A DNA stretch of 57,342 bases from Phormidesmis priestleyi ULC007. Lineage in GTDB: Bacteria; Cyanobacteriota; Cyanobacteriia; Leptolyngbyales; Leptolyngbyaceae. The position numbers and the translations under genes are program-made. The DNA lies in contig NZ_MPPI01000029.1 in the NCBI RefSeq assembly GCF_001895925.1, forward strand, positions 1 to 57,342, given 5' to 3'. Of the stretch, positions 17,376 through 26,727 are shown in pieces; the first letter of the stretch is position 1, and each line of letters opens with the position of its first letter. A model generated the notes under the pieces. That model saw only the letters and a list, made by a program, of their open reading frames with translations. It was not told where the DNA came from and ran no database searches.

Positions 17376-18206
17376 ATGTTTAATGCCACCGAACTTTTAA
17401 TTGATGACTTTGTTGCCAAGCTCAAAGATGGCTACCGACGCACCTACGGCGGCTGGAAGTCTGACTATGAAGACATCATCGGCTGGGTTGGGTCGATGGC
17501 AATGGAAAATATTGCCAATAGTGACGCGCTCTATCACAACGTTGAGCATTCGATTTTGGTGACGCTGGTCGGTCAAGAGATTCTGCGGGGTCGCCACATT
17601 CGTCAAGGGGGTGTCTCGTGTGAAGATTGGCTGCATTTTGTGATCTCGCTGGTCTGTCACGACATTGGCTATGTCAAAGGCGTGTGTCGTCAAGACAGCG
17701 ACGGACTGTATGCGACTGGCAAAGACGGCGCAAAAGTGGGGCTTCCTGCGGGTGCGTCAGATGCGGCGCTGACTCCCTATCACGTCGATCGTGCCAAATT
17801 ATTTATCGATGAACGCTTTGGAGGGCACAAATTAATTGATGCCGAGCTAGTCAAACGCAACATTGAGTTGACGCGCTTCCCGATTCCGACGGCAGAAGAT
17901 CATCAGGACACGATCGACTATCCAGGTTTGATTCGCGCCTCGGATCTGATTGGTCAACTCAGTGATCCCCGCTATTTAAAGAAAATTAGTGCCCTCTACT
18001 ACGAATTTGAGGAGACGGGCGTTAATAAAGCTTTAGGCTACCAACATCCCGGAGATCTTCGCAAAAACTATCCCAAGTTCTACTGGCATGGCGTTCATCC
18101 TTATATTAAAGATGCGTTGTATTACCTTTCGCTAACTCAGCAGGGCAAACAGATTATTGCAAATCTATATTCCAACGTCTTTGTAGTCGAGCATGAGCCT
18201 GACTGA
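17376..18206 (+). CDS. Npun_R2479-type HD-domain metalloprotein
   Basis: This 276-residue protein is a cyanobacterial HD-fold phosphohydrolase-like protein. Visible metal-site pieces are the Y-HN-EHS segment (ALYHNVEHSILVTL) near residue 50 and CHDIGYVKGVCRQD near residue 90, giving the H...HD pattern, with a later HVDRAKLFIDERF. A nucleotide or other phosphate ester is the likely substrate, but no reaction is known to me. The ATG at 17376 has GGTGAG 7 bases upstream; GTG 17367 is the alternative. It is a single gene, separated from the next by about 100 bases. Confidence 0.85.
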   Translation: MFNATELLIDDFVAKLKDGYRRTYGGWKSDYEDIIGWVGSMAMENIANSDALYHNVEHSILVTLVGQEILRGRHIRQGGVSCEDWLHFVISLVCHDIGYVKGVCRQDSDGLYATGKDGAKVGLPAGASDAALTPYHVDRAKLFIDERFGGHKLIDAELVKRNIELTRFPIPTAEDHQDTIDYPGLIRASDLIGQLSDPRYLKKISALYYEFEETGVNKALGYQHPGDLRKNYPKFYWHGVHPYIKDALYYLSLTQQGKQIIANLYSNVFVVEHEPD

Positions 18207-18304
18207 AATCCACTAAGCTTAAGTAAACCAGCAGAGAGTATAGGATAGAAGCACAAACCGCGCGATCGTTCGCCGCTCAATTCTTTCTACCCAAGCCTCT
18301 GCCA

Positions 18305-19444
18305 ATGGATCGTTTTTTCTCTCCAATTCAGCAATTTTTAATCACCTGGCTGCTGATCTTAGTGACAGGCTGGCTGAGCCTAAACGCGCTCACTTACTTT
18401 GGTGAACTCCTTAGCGTTTTGGTGACCGCTGGGTTGATTGCCTTTTTGCTTAACTATGCCGTTGATCGATTGCACCCCATTTTGCCTCGACCGATCGCTG
18501 CTGCTGTCGTTTATTTGCTCGCCGGACTGGTGTTAGGGTTTGCGGCAGTGACGATCGCGCCCCCAATCCTCTCTCAGGCACAGCAGTTGACTGCCAATCT
18601 CCCTGGGCTGATTGAGTCGGGGCAGCAGCAGTTAAATGACCTAGAAGCCTGGAGCGCAGCTCGTCACTTTGGGTTCGATCTCTCCTTCTTAGAACAACAG
18701 CTTTCTGTCCAGGTGCAAGGACAGGCCAGAACGATCGCCTCGACGGGAATCGGGTTGGTCTTGGGCACGTTTAACTGGGTGTTAGACCTCACTTTGATTC
18801 TGGTGATCTCGTTCTATTTGCTGCTAGATGGGGGAAAAATCTGGACGGGCTTGACGAGCATCTTTTCTCCCCAAATTAGAGAGCGCTTGACTAATTCTCT
18901 CCGCGATAGTTTACAGCGATTTGCATCGGGGCAGTTGCTGCTAGGGCTGTTTATGGCAATCGTGCTATCGATAGCATTTTGGTGGCTCAACGTGCCGTTC
19001 TTTTTAGTGTTTGCTGTTTTTATCGGTGTGGTGGAGGTGATTCCGTTTATCGGCGCAACCCTGGGAATCGCCGCCGTTTGCGTTGTCGTGGCATTTATCG
19101 ACTGGTGGTTAGCGCTGCAAACTTTAGGAGCCGCGATCGCCCTTCAGCAAGTTAAAGATAATTTCATTGCTCCTCGGATCATGGGCAATCTAACTGGGTT
19201 TAGCCCGGTGATTATTCTGACCTCGCTGCTAATCGGTGCTAGAGTTGCAGGACTATTAGGCGTGATTTTAGCGATTCCGCTAACCAGCGTGACTCGGACG
19301 ATCGTCGAGATTATTCTCGATCCCACACTGCCGCCCCAAACGGGTTCTATCTTCTCGGAGGCGATGGAGAATAGTATCCTAGAACCCATGCTCTCAGTCG
19401 ATGCCGAAGACGATCGGCTGATTGTCACGAGCAAAGAGCATTAA
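18305..19444 (+). CDS. AI-2E family transporter (TqsA/PerM type)
   Basis: This 379-residue integral membrane protein has about 7-8 helices. The N-terminal pair (FLITWLLILVTGWLSLNA, then LLSVLVTAGLIAFLLNYAVD) precedes a central soluble stretch with Gln-rich helices. The conserved C-terminal core has VEVIPFIGATLGIAA and LQQVKDNFIAPRIMG, the family signature. Members export small signals or act in Na+/H+ exchange; which applies here is unclear. The peptide-permease gene starts 29 bases after the stop on the same strand, so co-transcription is plausible. Confidence 0.92.
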   Translation: MDRFFSPIQQFLITWLLILVTGWLSLNALTYFGELLSVLVTAGLIAFLLNYAVDRLHPILPRPIAAAVVYLLAGLVLGFAAVTIAPPILSQAQQLTANLPGLIESGQQQLNDLEAWSAARHFGFDLSFLEQQLSVQVQGQARTIASTGIGLVLGTFNWVLDLTLILVISFYLLLDGGKIWTGLTSIFSPQIRERLTNSLRDSLQRFASGQLLLGLFMAIVLSIAFWWLNVPFFLVFAVFIGVVEVIPFIGATLGIAAVCVVVAFIDWWLALQTLGAAIALQQVKDNFIAPRIMGNLTGFSPVIILTSLLIGARVAGLLGVILAIPLTSVTRTIVEIILDPTLPPQTGSIFSEAMENSILEPMLSVDAEDDRLIVTSKEH

Positions 19445-19473
19445 AGCACCCCTTCACCCCTAACCCTTCTCTT

Positions 19474-20610
19474 ATGGACTGGTGGAAAAGACTCCGAAAA
19501 AACCCGCTTGCAAAGTTTGGCGCGCTGCTGCTGCTGGTATTTTATCTGTCAGCGATCGCGGCTGAGTTTGTTGCCCCCTACGATCCTTATGTCTCTCAAC
19601 CAGATGGGGCACTCTTGCCACCAACCCAGGTTTATTGGCGTGATCAGGGCGGGAACTTGATCGGCCCTCATGTGTATCCGACGACTCAAGGCGCGGTCGA
19701 TGTGCAGACGGGCGAGCGTGAGTTGAAGGTCGATCGTTCAAAGCCGTCTCCGATTCGGTTTCTTGTGCAGGGTGATGACTATCGCTTTTTGCAGATTCGG
19801 TTGCCGTTGCCGACTCAGTTTTCACTCACCGATCCTAAGTTTGAAGAGATCGAATTGTTTCCCGGAATTTCTGGCAATCTGCACCTGTTTGGCACGAATG
19901 GGGAGGGCAAATTTAACCTATTGGGAACGGATGAACAGGCGCGAGATCAGTTTAGTCGCTTGGTTTATGGCGGGCGGGTGAGCTTGAGTATTGGGCTGGT
20001 GGGGATCGCGATCGCGTTTCCGCTAGGCATGTTGGTCGGTGGCATTTCTGGCTATGCGGGCGGTTGGCTCGATAGTGTGCTGATGCGATTTGTCGAAGTG
20101 TTGATGACGATTCCCGAAATCTATCTGCTGGTGGCGTTGGCGGCGGTGTTGCCTCCTGGCTTGACCAGTGCTGAACGGTTTTTGCTGATTATTTTGATCA
20201 CGTCATTTATTCGCTGGGCAGGGTTGGCGCGGGTGATTCGGGGACAGGTGCTCTCGATTAAAGAGCAAGAATTTGTCCAGGCAGCAAGAGCGATGGGCGG
20301 CAGACCTCTTTACATCATCATTAGGCACGTTTTGCCTCAGACAGCGACTTACATCATTATTTCGGCGACGCTTGCGATCCCAAGTTTTATTGTGGCGGAG
20401 TCGGTGTTGAGTCTAATCGGCTTGGGAATTCAACAGCCTGATCCATCTTGGGGAAATATGTTGACGCTGGCAACCAATGCCTCGGTTTTGGTGCTGCAAC
20501 CCTGGCTGATTTGGCCCCCTGCACTGCTGATTATTTTGACGGTTCTGGCGTTTAACCTGTTGGGAGATGGGCTGCGGGATGCCCTCGATCCGCGTAGTTT
20601 GCACCGCTGA
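19474..20610 (+). CDS. ABC transporter permease, DppC/OppC type
   Basis: This 378-residue inner-membrane permease belongs to the peptide/nickel/oligopeptide class. The N-terminal helix FGALLLLVFYLSAIAAEFV is followed by a longer than usual periplasmic insert (about residues 45-145). Then comes LLGTDEQARDQFSRLVYGGR, typical of DppC/OppC, and the EAA loop (EFVQAARAMGGRPLYIIIRHVLPQ) that contacts the ATPase. Usual family length is about 290-300, so the insert adds roughly 80 residues. Its DppB partner and ATPases are not in the window. Two family-5 binding proteins lie 14-20 kb away on the other strand. Confidence 0.92.
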   Translation: MDWWKRLRKNPLAKFGALLLLVFYLSAIAAEFVAPYDPYVSQPDGALLPPTQVYWRDQGGNLIGPHVYPTTQGAVDVQTGERELKVDRSKPSPIRFLVQGDDYRFLQIRLPLPTQFSLTDPKFEEIELFPGISGNLHLFGTNGEGKFNLLGTDEQARDQFSRLVYGGRVSLSIGLVGIAIAFPLGMLVGGISGYAGGWLDSVLMRFVEVLMTIPEIYLLVALAAVLPPGLTSAERFLLIILITSFIRWAGLARVIRGQVLSIKEQEFVQAARAMGGRPLYIIIRHVLPQTATYIIISATLAIPSFIVAESVLSLIGLGIQQPDPSWGNMLTLATNASVLVLQPWLIWPPALLIILTVLAFNLLGDGLRDALDPRSLHR

Positions 20611-20652
20611 TCAAAGCGACGATCGACGTTGCAGAATGAGGAAATGAAATGG

Positions 20653-20707
20653 CTGTAGGGGTAGCGCCCCCGTGCCTACCCCCGACGGAGGGCAACCGCG
20701 GGGGATT
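20653..20707. repeat. Intergenic GTAGGGG..CCTACCCC palindrome
   Basis: GTAGGGGTAGCGCCCCCG and GTGCCTACCCCC form an inverted repeat, followed by GGGCAACCGCGGGGG. It lies between the permease and the iminopeptidase. This is a common cyanobacterial intergenic repeat type, with no T-run. Confidence 0.45.
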
Positions 20708-20774
20708 GTCCATACCAAATCATCCTGCTATTCAACAATGTTTAATAATTTTGGATTTATAACTGAACTGTTTT

Positions 20775-21731
20775 ATGCGTGAGCTTTATCCTCCTCTAGA
20801 ACCCTACCAGTCAGGCACACTGCAAGTATCTGATCTACACACCCTCTATTTCGAGCAGTCAGGAAACCCAGAAGGCAAGCCAGTTGTGTTTTTGCACGGT
20901 GGGCCCGGAGGCGGAAGTCTGCCTGTGTTTCGACAATATTTTGACCCAACAAAGTGGCGCATTGTGATTTTTGACCAGCGGGGCTGTGGTCGCAGCACTC
21001 CCAATGCCGAACTTCGAGAGAACACCACCTGGGATCTCGTCAGAGATATTGAAGCTCTGCGATCGCACCTCCAAATCCCTCAATGGGTCGTGTCTGGGGG
21101 CAGTTGGGGCAGCACATTATCGCTGGCTTATAGTCAAACTCACCCCGATCGCTGTCTTGGCTTAATTTTGCGGGGCATTTTCTTGCTGCGGCGAAAGGAG
21201 ATTCTCTGGTTCTATCAAGACGGCGCGAGTTATTTATTTCCAGATGCCTGGGAAGACTATCTCAAGCCAATTCCCGTTGAGGAACGCACCGATTTGCTGG
21301 CGGCGTTTTATCGTCGTCTAACGAGCGAAAATGCTCAAACTCGTCAAGAAGCGGCTCGTGCCTGGTCAGTTTGGGAAGGCACTACCAGCAAGCTGATTCC
21401 TGACCCCGAATTGCAAGGTCGATTTGCAGATGCCGAGTTTGCCGATGCTTTTGCGCGCATTGAATGCCATTACTTTATCAATCGAGGCTTTCTTGAGCCA
21501 GACGACCAACTTTTGCAGAATTGCGATCGCATTCGACACTTGCCCACCACGATCGTGCAGGGGCGCTATGATGTCGTCTGCCCCATGACTTCTGCTTGGG
21601 ATCTGCACAAAGCTTTACCGGATGCAGAGTTGATCGTTATTCCCAATGCTGGACACTCGATGATGGAACCTGGGATTCGCAGCGCATTAATTGAGGCAAG
21701 CGATCGTTTCGCGCTTGATTTTGAGCCTTGA
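20775..21731 (+). CDS. pip: Proline iminopeptidase
   Basis: This 318-residue alpha/beta hydrolase removes N-terminal proline from peptides in the cytoplasm. VVFLHGGPGGGSLP is the oxyanion-hole region. DQRGCGRSTPN is the family signature. SGGSWGSTLSLAY carries the nucleophile Ser near residue 110. The late segment GRYDVVCP gives the acid and NAGHSM the catalytic His. Length and order are typical of the S33 prolyl aminopeptidases. It is a single gene with no obvious operon partner. Confidence 0.94.
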   Translation: MRELYPPLEPYQSGTLQVSDLHTLYFEQSGNPEGKPVVFLHGGPGGGSLPVFRQYFDPTKWRIVIFDQRGCGRSTPNAELRENTTWDLVRDIEALRSHLQIPQWVVSGGSWGSTLSLAYSQTHPDRCLGLILRGIFLLRRKEILWFYQDGASYLFPDAWEDYLKPIPVEERTDLLAAFYRRLTSENAQTRQEAARAWSVWEGTTSKLIPDPELQGRFADAEFADAFARIECHYFINRGFLEPDDQLLQNCDRIRHLPTTIVQGRYDVVCPMTSAWDLHKALPDAELIVIPNAGHSMMEPGIRSALIEASDRFALDFEP

Positions 21732-21909
21732 AGCCCCCATTCTGAGCCTTTTTTTCCCGTCCCATAAGTATAAGTAGATTAAATGGGCCAGATTTATTAC
21801 GAATCCCGTTCACCCCAGAGGTGGATTGTAGGTTTTAAGTCATAAGTTTTCCCGTAGTATCAGAATTGGAACTGACTCAGTAAGCAAGCCTTTTGCAGGC
21901 AACGCCTAA

Positions 21910-22263
<354 letters not shown>

Positions 22264-22275
22264 AAAGTCCTTTCT

Positions 22276-22332
22276 CCCAAGATAGAGAGCTTTGCCGCTT
22301 CTCACACGCTCTTTGTCTTGGGGCAATTTTTT
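22276..22332 (+). terminator. Intrinsic terminator of petF
   Basis: CCCAAGATAGAGAGC (22276-22290) pairs with GCTCTTTGTCTTGGG (22308-22322) with two mismatches around a 17-nt loop. A T-rich run (GCAATTTTTT) follows 13 bases after the petF stop codon. Confidence 0.85.
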
Positions 22333-22424
22333 AAGTGATTCAACTCAGATGCCTGAGAAGCCGCTATTGACGCTGAGTTTTGCTCGATCGCAGAAGCGCC
22401 GCGCTGGTGTTTCTGCTTTGTTTT

Positions 22425-22597
22425 AACGTGAATTCGATGAAGCTTTTCGCTGCGGTTGCAAATCCGGGCTGCCCCCTAAATCCCCAAAATTGGGGGACTT
22501 TGAATCTAAATTCTGGGCTTGAAGTCCCCTAGAATTGGGGGATTTAGGGGGCTGAAGCCCTGAAAAACGAAGCGAAAAAACTCGTCGGACTGACGTT
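22425..22597. mobile_element. MITE copy 1 (173 bp, palindromic)
   Basis: Terminal inverted repeats start AACGTGAATTCGA and end with the complement of AACGTCAGTCCGA. The core holds GCCCCCTAAATCCCC facing GGGGGATTTAGGGGGC, so most of the element is one long hairpin. Both sides carry the 5-bp direct repeat GTTTT (22420-22424 and 22598-22602), the mark of transposition. No ORF is inside. It resembles copy 2 at 35869-36042. It lies 28 bases before the Ap4A phosphorylase ATG. Confidence 0.85.
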
Positions 22598-22625
22598 GTT
22601 TTAGCTGCCATTATTGCTCAGATTG

Positions 22626-23531
22626 ATGCTACCTGGAACGCTTTGGGCACGGGTGATCGAACAGACGCAGCACGCTTTAGACTGCGGAGCGCTGCGCTCA
22701 ATTCCGACTAACTATGAGATCGTCGAGCAAGACGGGGTACATTTTCTGGTGCGAATCTTAGCAAATCTGACGCGCAAGGAGAAAGCAGCCCAACAGCAAG
22801 CGCAAAAAGCCATCATCTCTGGCGAGGTGATTAATCCTTTTTTACCCTATGAAGAAGACTTGTTTGTTGCCGATTTATCAGAAACCCACTTGTGTTTGCT
22901 AAATAAATTTAATGTCGTAGATTATCACTTGTTGATTATTACGCGTGCTTTTGAAGAGCAAGAAAGTTTGTTGACGCTGCAAGATTTTTTAGCGCTGTGG
23001 ATATGCCTAGCAGAATATGACGGATTAGCTTTTTATAATGCTGGAAGGAATGCAGGCGCAAGTCAACGCCATAAACATTTGCAACTGATTCCATTGCCTC
23101 TTTTATCAGGAACTGCGATCGCGATCGACACTTGGTTAGCCTCAGCCGAGTTTGACGGCCCGATCGCAACGATTCCACAATTGCCATTTGCTCATGGCCT
23201 AATGCGATTATCGAATTGGGCGCAACCTAACCCGGCGGCTGAAGAGACGATCGCTTGTTATCACACGCTGCTTAACCAGCTAAATTTAAAGGCAGGTTCC
23301 GCCTACAACTTATTAGCGACGCGAGAATGGCTGTTGATGGTGCCACGATCGCGAGAAAGTTTTGAGTCAATATCCGTCAATTCTTTAGGGTTCGCAGGCA
23401 GCTTGTTTGTGCGCGATCAGGCTCAACTGCAACTGCTCAAAAATCAGCGACCGATGACGATTTTGACTCAGGTAGCGATGTCGATCGCGGTGCAATGTGA
23501 TGTAGCTAACGTGGAAGTGCAGAAAGATTAA
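22626..23531 (+). CDS. ATP adenylyltransferase / Ap4A phosphorylase
   Basis: This enzyme splits diadenosine tetraphosphate with phosphate to ATP and ADP (APA1/2 type), limiting alarmone-like dinucleotides. The 301-residue protein begins LPGTLWARVIEQTQHALDCG, the family N-terminus. It has NKFNVVDYHLLIITR and the HIT-like active-site motif SQRHKHLQLIPLPL (HxHxQ, catalytic His). Length is usual. ATG 22626 is preferred over TTG 22614. The MITE ends 28 bases upstream, so the native promoter or leader was probably altered or replaced. A cNMP-binding gene follows by about 40 bases. Confidence 0.93.
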   Translation: MLPGTLWARVIEQTQHALDCGALRSIPTNYEIVEQDGVHFLVRILANLTRKEKAAQQQAQKAIISGEVINPFLPYEEDLFVADLSETHLCLLNKFNVVDYHLLIITRAFEEQESLLTLQDFLALWICLAEYDGLAFYNAGRNAGASQRHKHLQLIPLPLLSGTAIAIDTWLASAEFDGPIATIPQLPFAHGLMRLSNWAQPNPAAEETIACYHTLLNQLNLKAGSAYNLLATREWLLMVPRSRESFESISVNSLGFAGSLFVRDQAQLQLLKNQRPMTILTQVAMSIAVQCDVANVEVQKD

Positions 23532-23572
23532 CGTATACTACCCAATGGCTTTTGCACCGTTTGGACGCACCT

Positions 23573-23959
23573 ATGCTAGACCCCGTTAGAACCCTGATCA
23601 TTTTTCAGAGACAGCCTGACCCTCAATCCTTTTCAGCAGGGCAGGCTGTTTTTAAAGAAGGAGAGCCTGGAGATTTGATGTACGGCGTTCTCGAAGGGGA
23701 GATTGCGCTATCGGTGAATGGCAAGATTGTAGAAACGATCGTTCCTGGTGGCGTGTTTGGCATCGGCGCTCTTGTGAGTTCGAGTGTCAGAACCTATACA
23801 GCGATCGCGCAAACCGACTGCAAACTCGCGTTCTTGGATGAAAAACGATTTCTTTTTGTGGTTCAAGAAACCCCGTTCTTTGCGCTAGAAGTGATGAAAA
23901 GCTATTCTGAGCGGTTAAATCGCCTCGTGCGGAGTCTCGTTGAAAAGCTGATCGTTTAG
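23573..23959 (+). CDS. Cyclic-nucleotide-binding domain protein
   Basis: This 128-residue protein is a stand-alone Crp/cNMP-type beta-roll: FSAGQAVFKEGEPGDLMYGV, then LEGEIALSVNGKIVETIVPG, then GVFGIGALVSSSVRTYTAIA. The typical Arg in the phosphate-binding cassette appears as SSSVRTYTA. No helix-turn-helix follows; only a short helix (SERLNRLVRSLVEKL) ends the chain, so it is not a DNA-binding regulator on its own. Ligand binding is possible, not shown. ATG 23573 is used; TTG 23552 is possible. It follows the phosphorylase gene closely. Confidence 0.85.
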   Translation: MLDPVRTLIIFQRQPDPQSFSAGQAVFKEGEPGDLMYGVLEGEIALSVNGKIVETIVPGGVFGIGALVSSSVRTYTAIAQTDCKLAFLDEKRFLFVVQETPFFALEVMKSYSERLNRLVRSLVEKLIV

Positions 23960-24068
23960 AAAAGTTTGACGTTTGAAGCTGCTAAATTTATCCGATCGGA
24001 ACTTTCTAAAGTCCTACTCGTTCAGGTATTATGACGCAAGCTTTCTGACTCTTCTCTATCGACTCGCT

Positions 24069-24761
24069 ATGATTAAGAATTTCAAGACTAGTTTGCTGAC
24101 AATGCTGCCGCTGATTGGGCTGTTTGGTCTGCTAAATCAAGTCTCGATCGCCCAGATGAAGCCAGACAAACTCGGCGAGTTAGACTGGTGGCGATCGAAG
24201 GTAAAAGCCCAAGCGCAATCTAGTCAGAGGCGGCGATTTCACGGCTGTCTGTTTGGAGATTCGATTTCGTCGGGGTTAGGCAACCCATTGGGCAAAGAGA
24301 CCGCTAATTTTGCGATGGGCGGCTTAAGCACCGTGTCGCTGCTAGAACAGCTAAAAACTCTTAAAGCCGCAAATGTGCAGTGCCAAAATGTGATGATCGC
24401 GATCGGCACAAACGATGCCTGGTATTCGATTCGCAATGACGAATTTGTCAGCAATCTCGAACGCATTATTTTGCTGACGCGATCGATGGGAGCCAGCCAA
24501 ATTACGGTCGTTCCTGCTTTTTATTCGACGGTTGAAGCCAGCCGTAACCCTAATGTTGCAGGCACCGTTGAGCGAGTCGAAGAAATCAACGCCTTAATTC
24601 GAGAAGTTGCCGACGTTGAGAATGTTGGGCTTGTCACTGATGAAATTGATCCATTGTTTGACGATCGTAGCCTCAGACAAGACCTGACCTTCGACGGAGT
24701 TCACCTAAACGAAAAAGGTCAAAAAATCTATAAGAGAATTGTCCTAGCCATTCTTAATTAA
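24069..24761 (+). CDS. SGNH/GDSL hydrolase, secreted
   Basis: This 230-residue protein has a signal peptide (MIKNFKTSLLTMLPLIGLFG...IAQ). Block I is LFGDSISSGLG with the nucleophile Ser. Gly of block II is in GGLSTVS, block III is AIGTNDAW with the oxyanion Asn, and block V ends in DGVHLNEKGQ with the catalytic Asp-x-x-His. It is probably a periplasmic esterase or deacetylase acting on a sugar or lipid ester; substrate unknown. I choose ATG 24069 because the signal peptide starts there; the open frame begins at 23973. Confidence 0.88.
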   Translation: MIKNFKTSLLTMLPLIGLFGLLNQVSIAQMKPDKLGELDWWRSKVKAQAQSSQRRRFHGCLFGDSISSGLGNPLGKETANFAMGGLSTVSLLEQLKTLKAANVQCQNVMIAIGTNDAWYSIRNDEFVSNLERIILLTRSMGASQITVVPAFYSTVEASRNPNVAGTVERVEEINALIREVADVENVGLVTDEIDPLFDDRSLRQDLTFDGVHLNEKGQKIYKRIVLAILN

Positions 24762-24770
24762 TCAAGAGGG

Positions 24771-24792
24771 GCAGGGCATTGCCGTGCTCTCC
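24771..24792. repeat. Copy of the GGGCA..TGCC intergenic repeat
   Basis: GGGCATTGCCGTGC sits after the SGNH gene. The core GGCA-TTGCCGTGC resembles the copy at 41457. It is short and degenerate. Confidence 0.35.
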
Positions 24793-24829
24793 GTTGCTCT
24801 GTCACGTCCACAAATCAAATGGGTATGAT

Positions 24830-25255
24830 TCAAGGATTATCATAGTAGTTTGGCTCACTTTGGGATGAAGCAAAACTGACGGTTGCCGATGGAAAGACTG
24901 GCGGCTGAGAGTTTTGAGGACTGAAACCCAGTAAGCGATCGACCCCTCGCAAATAAGTGATGGCACGGAGCTTGGGCTGTTTTTGCCACTCAGCACGCGT
25001 CACTCGTACATAGAGAATCGGGGCAGTGAGTCCTTCGCGCTCTGCTAAGATTCTCATTTCAACGACTGTTGTTGAAGGGTTGGCAAAGCCTTGTTTGGCT
25101 AGCCGTTCTGCCAGCAATTCTGCTTGCTCAATTAGCCCGCTAAAAGATTGGTTGGCAGCAGACGTGAGAGTATAGTCTAGCTGCTTTGTCTCAGCGTAAG
25201 CTGGGGCGACAAAACTCGACAAAAGCATTCCCATCAATAGCAGCTTGATACGCAT
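24830..25255 (-). CDS. Secreted protein of unknown function
   Basis: This 141-residue protein starts with a clear signal peptide, MRIKLLLMGMLLSSFVAPAYA, cleaved after AYA. The mature part has ANQSFSGLIEQAELLAERLA, then STTVVEMRILAEREGLTAPI, then LYVRVTRAEWQKQP. It ends in a Pro/Ser-rich disordered tail (FSPQNSQPPVFPS). It is likely periplasmic. I do not recognise the family. It diverges from the MFS gene (about 120 bases apart). Confidence 0.75.
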   Translation of the reverse strand: MRIKLLLMGMLLSSFVAPAYAETKQLDYTLTSAANQSFSGLIEQAELLAERLAKQGFANPSTTVVEMRILAEREGLTAPILYVRVTRAEWQKQPKLRAITYLRGVDRLLGFSPQNSQPPVFPSATVSFASSQSEPNYYDNP

Positions 25256-25376
25256 TACTGAAGACTTGTTTAGGTTTTCATAGGTCTTTAGTTAACGTAT
25301 CACTGGTGATTTGTTTCTCCGTGTTGTCTGGCACACATGGATTGCTTTAGTCGAGATTAATTAGACCGCCCTGACG

Positions 25377-26570
25377 ATGGTTGAAATGAATCGAACTTTT
25401 TGGATTACGGCTCTCGTTGCGTTTATTAATGCGCTTAGCTTGACGATTCTGATTCCCGTTCTTTATTTATATGGCAGACAATTTGGTTTAAATGATTTTC
25501 AAACGAGTTTGTTGTTTTCGATTTATGCGATCGCCCAATTTTTTGCAACACCGATTATTGGCAAACTCTCCGATCGCTTCGGGCGCAAGCCACTTTTAAT
25601 CATCAGTCTGGCAGGAACGGTAATCGCTAATCTGATCGCAGGCACTGCGACTACAGCAAGCATTTTGTTTATTGCCCGATTTCTAGACGGCATTACGGGA
25701 GGAAACGCATCGGTTGCTCAAGCCATCATCTCGGATGTGACAACGCCTGCTGACCGCGCTAAAGGCTTCGGAATCTTTGGGGCAGCCTTTGGTTTAGGGT
25801 TTGTGTTAGGCCCCGCGATCAGTTTGTTTGCTCAACAGATTTCACTCGGAGCAGCTTTTTTGGTATCAGGCGCGATCGCGTTCATCGCGCTATTGATCAC
25901 ACTCTTCTTTTTGCCCGAAACGCTGCAACACAAAGCCGAGCGATCGCACAATATCTTTGATCTCGGTTTAGAAAATCTAATCAAAGGATTGACTATTCCT
26001 AGAGTGAGCATTCTGCTGATCATTAACTTTTTTATTGGCACAACCTTCACGATCTTTACTTATGCCTTTCAGCCTTATTTTTTGCATGTACTCAATCAAG
26101 ACAATCGTGCTCTCACGATGATGTTTTTTATGTTTGGCGTGTTGGGAGTGATCATGCAAACTTGGGGAGTATCAGTGCTTAATCGCAAATTCAACCTAGT
26201 GAACATCTTGTTGTTTGCCTTGTTCATTCGCAGCTTATCGTTTGTCTTAATGTCGATTTGGGCAAACATTACTTATTTTGTGATCGTTAGCATTCTCTTT
26301 TCTCTGTTTAACTCTTTAGTTCAGCCAATGATCAATACATTGATCTCTCTAAATTCAAATTCTCAAGATCAAGGTACGGTGATGGGAATTAATTCATCTT
26401 ATTTAAGTATCTCAAATGCGATCGGGCCGGTAATCGCTGGACTGATGGTCAATCAAGCCGATCCGACTACTTATCGTTATCCTTTGTATTTGGCGGGGGT
26501 TCTCACCTCGATCGTATTAGTGTTTGCGATCGTGACGCGCCGACGATATGCAGCGATCGTGAACGAATAA
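25377..26570 (+). CDS. MFS transporter (TetA-like, 12 TM)
   Basis: This 397-residue permease starts with helix LVAFINALSLTILIPVLYLY. It has the MFS loop 2-3 motif GKLSDRFGRKPLLI and a second half with weaker repeats. About 12 membrane helices are visible. Members are proton-driven efflux pumps of antibiotics or other small molecules; substrate unknown. The 12-TM drug:H+ antiporter layout is the best guess. The ATG at 25377 is followed by a second ATG at 25386. Confidence 0.9.
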   Translation: MVEMNRTFWITALVAFINALSLTILIPVLYLYGRQFGLNDFQTSLLFSIYAIAQFFATPIIGKLSDRFGRKPLLIISLAGTVIANLIAGTATTASILFIARFLDGITGGNASVAQAIISDVTTPADRAKGFGIFGAAFGLGFVLGPAISLFAQQISLGAAFLVSGAIAFIALLITLFFLPETLQHKAERSHNIFDLGLENLIKGLTIPRVSILLIINFFIGTTFTIFTYAFQPYFLHVLNQDNRALTMMFFMFGVLGVIMQTWGVSVLNRKFNLVNILLFALFIRSLSFVLMSIWANITYFVIVSILFSLFNSLVQPMINTLISLNSNSQDQGTVMGINSSYLSISNAIGPVIAGLMVNQADPTTYRYPLYLAGVLTSIVLVFAIVTRRRYAAIVNE

Positions 26571-26727
26571 TATTAAGTCATAGTCAATATGACTTAGAGC
26601 AAGAGAAGCTGAAACAAACGGGAATATTTGCCGAACCTGATCCCCACAGAATAATTTTCGTCCTCAATTTTGCTTTACAATTTTGGCAACTCTTCCCAGT
26701 TTTTCAACCTCTACACCCGAAAGTCTT

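Noticed and set aside
22614-22625. TTG start for the Ap4A phosphorylase
   Set aside because: ATG 22626 matches the family N-terminus better, and the TTG adds only LRL.
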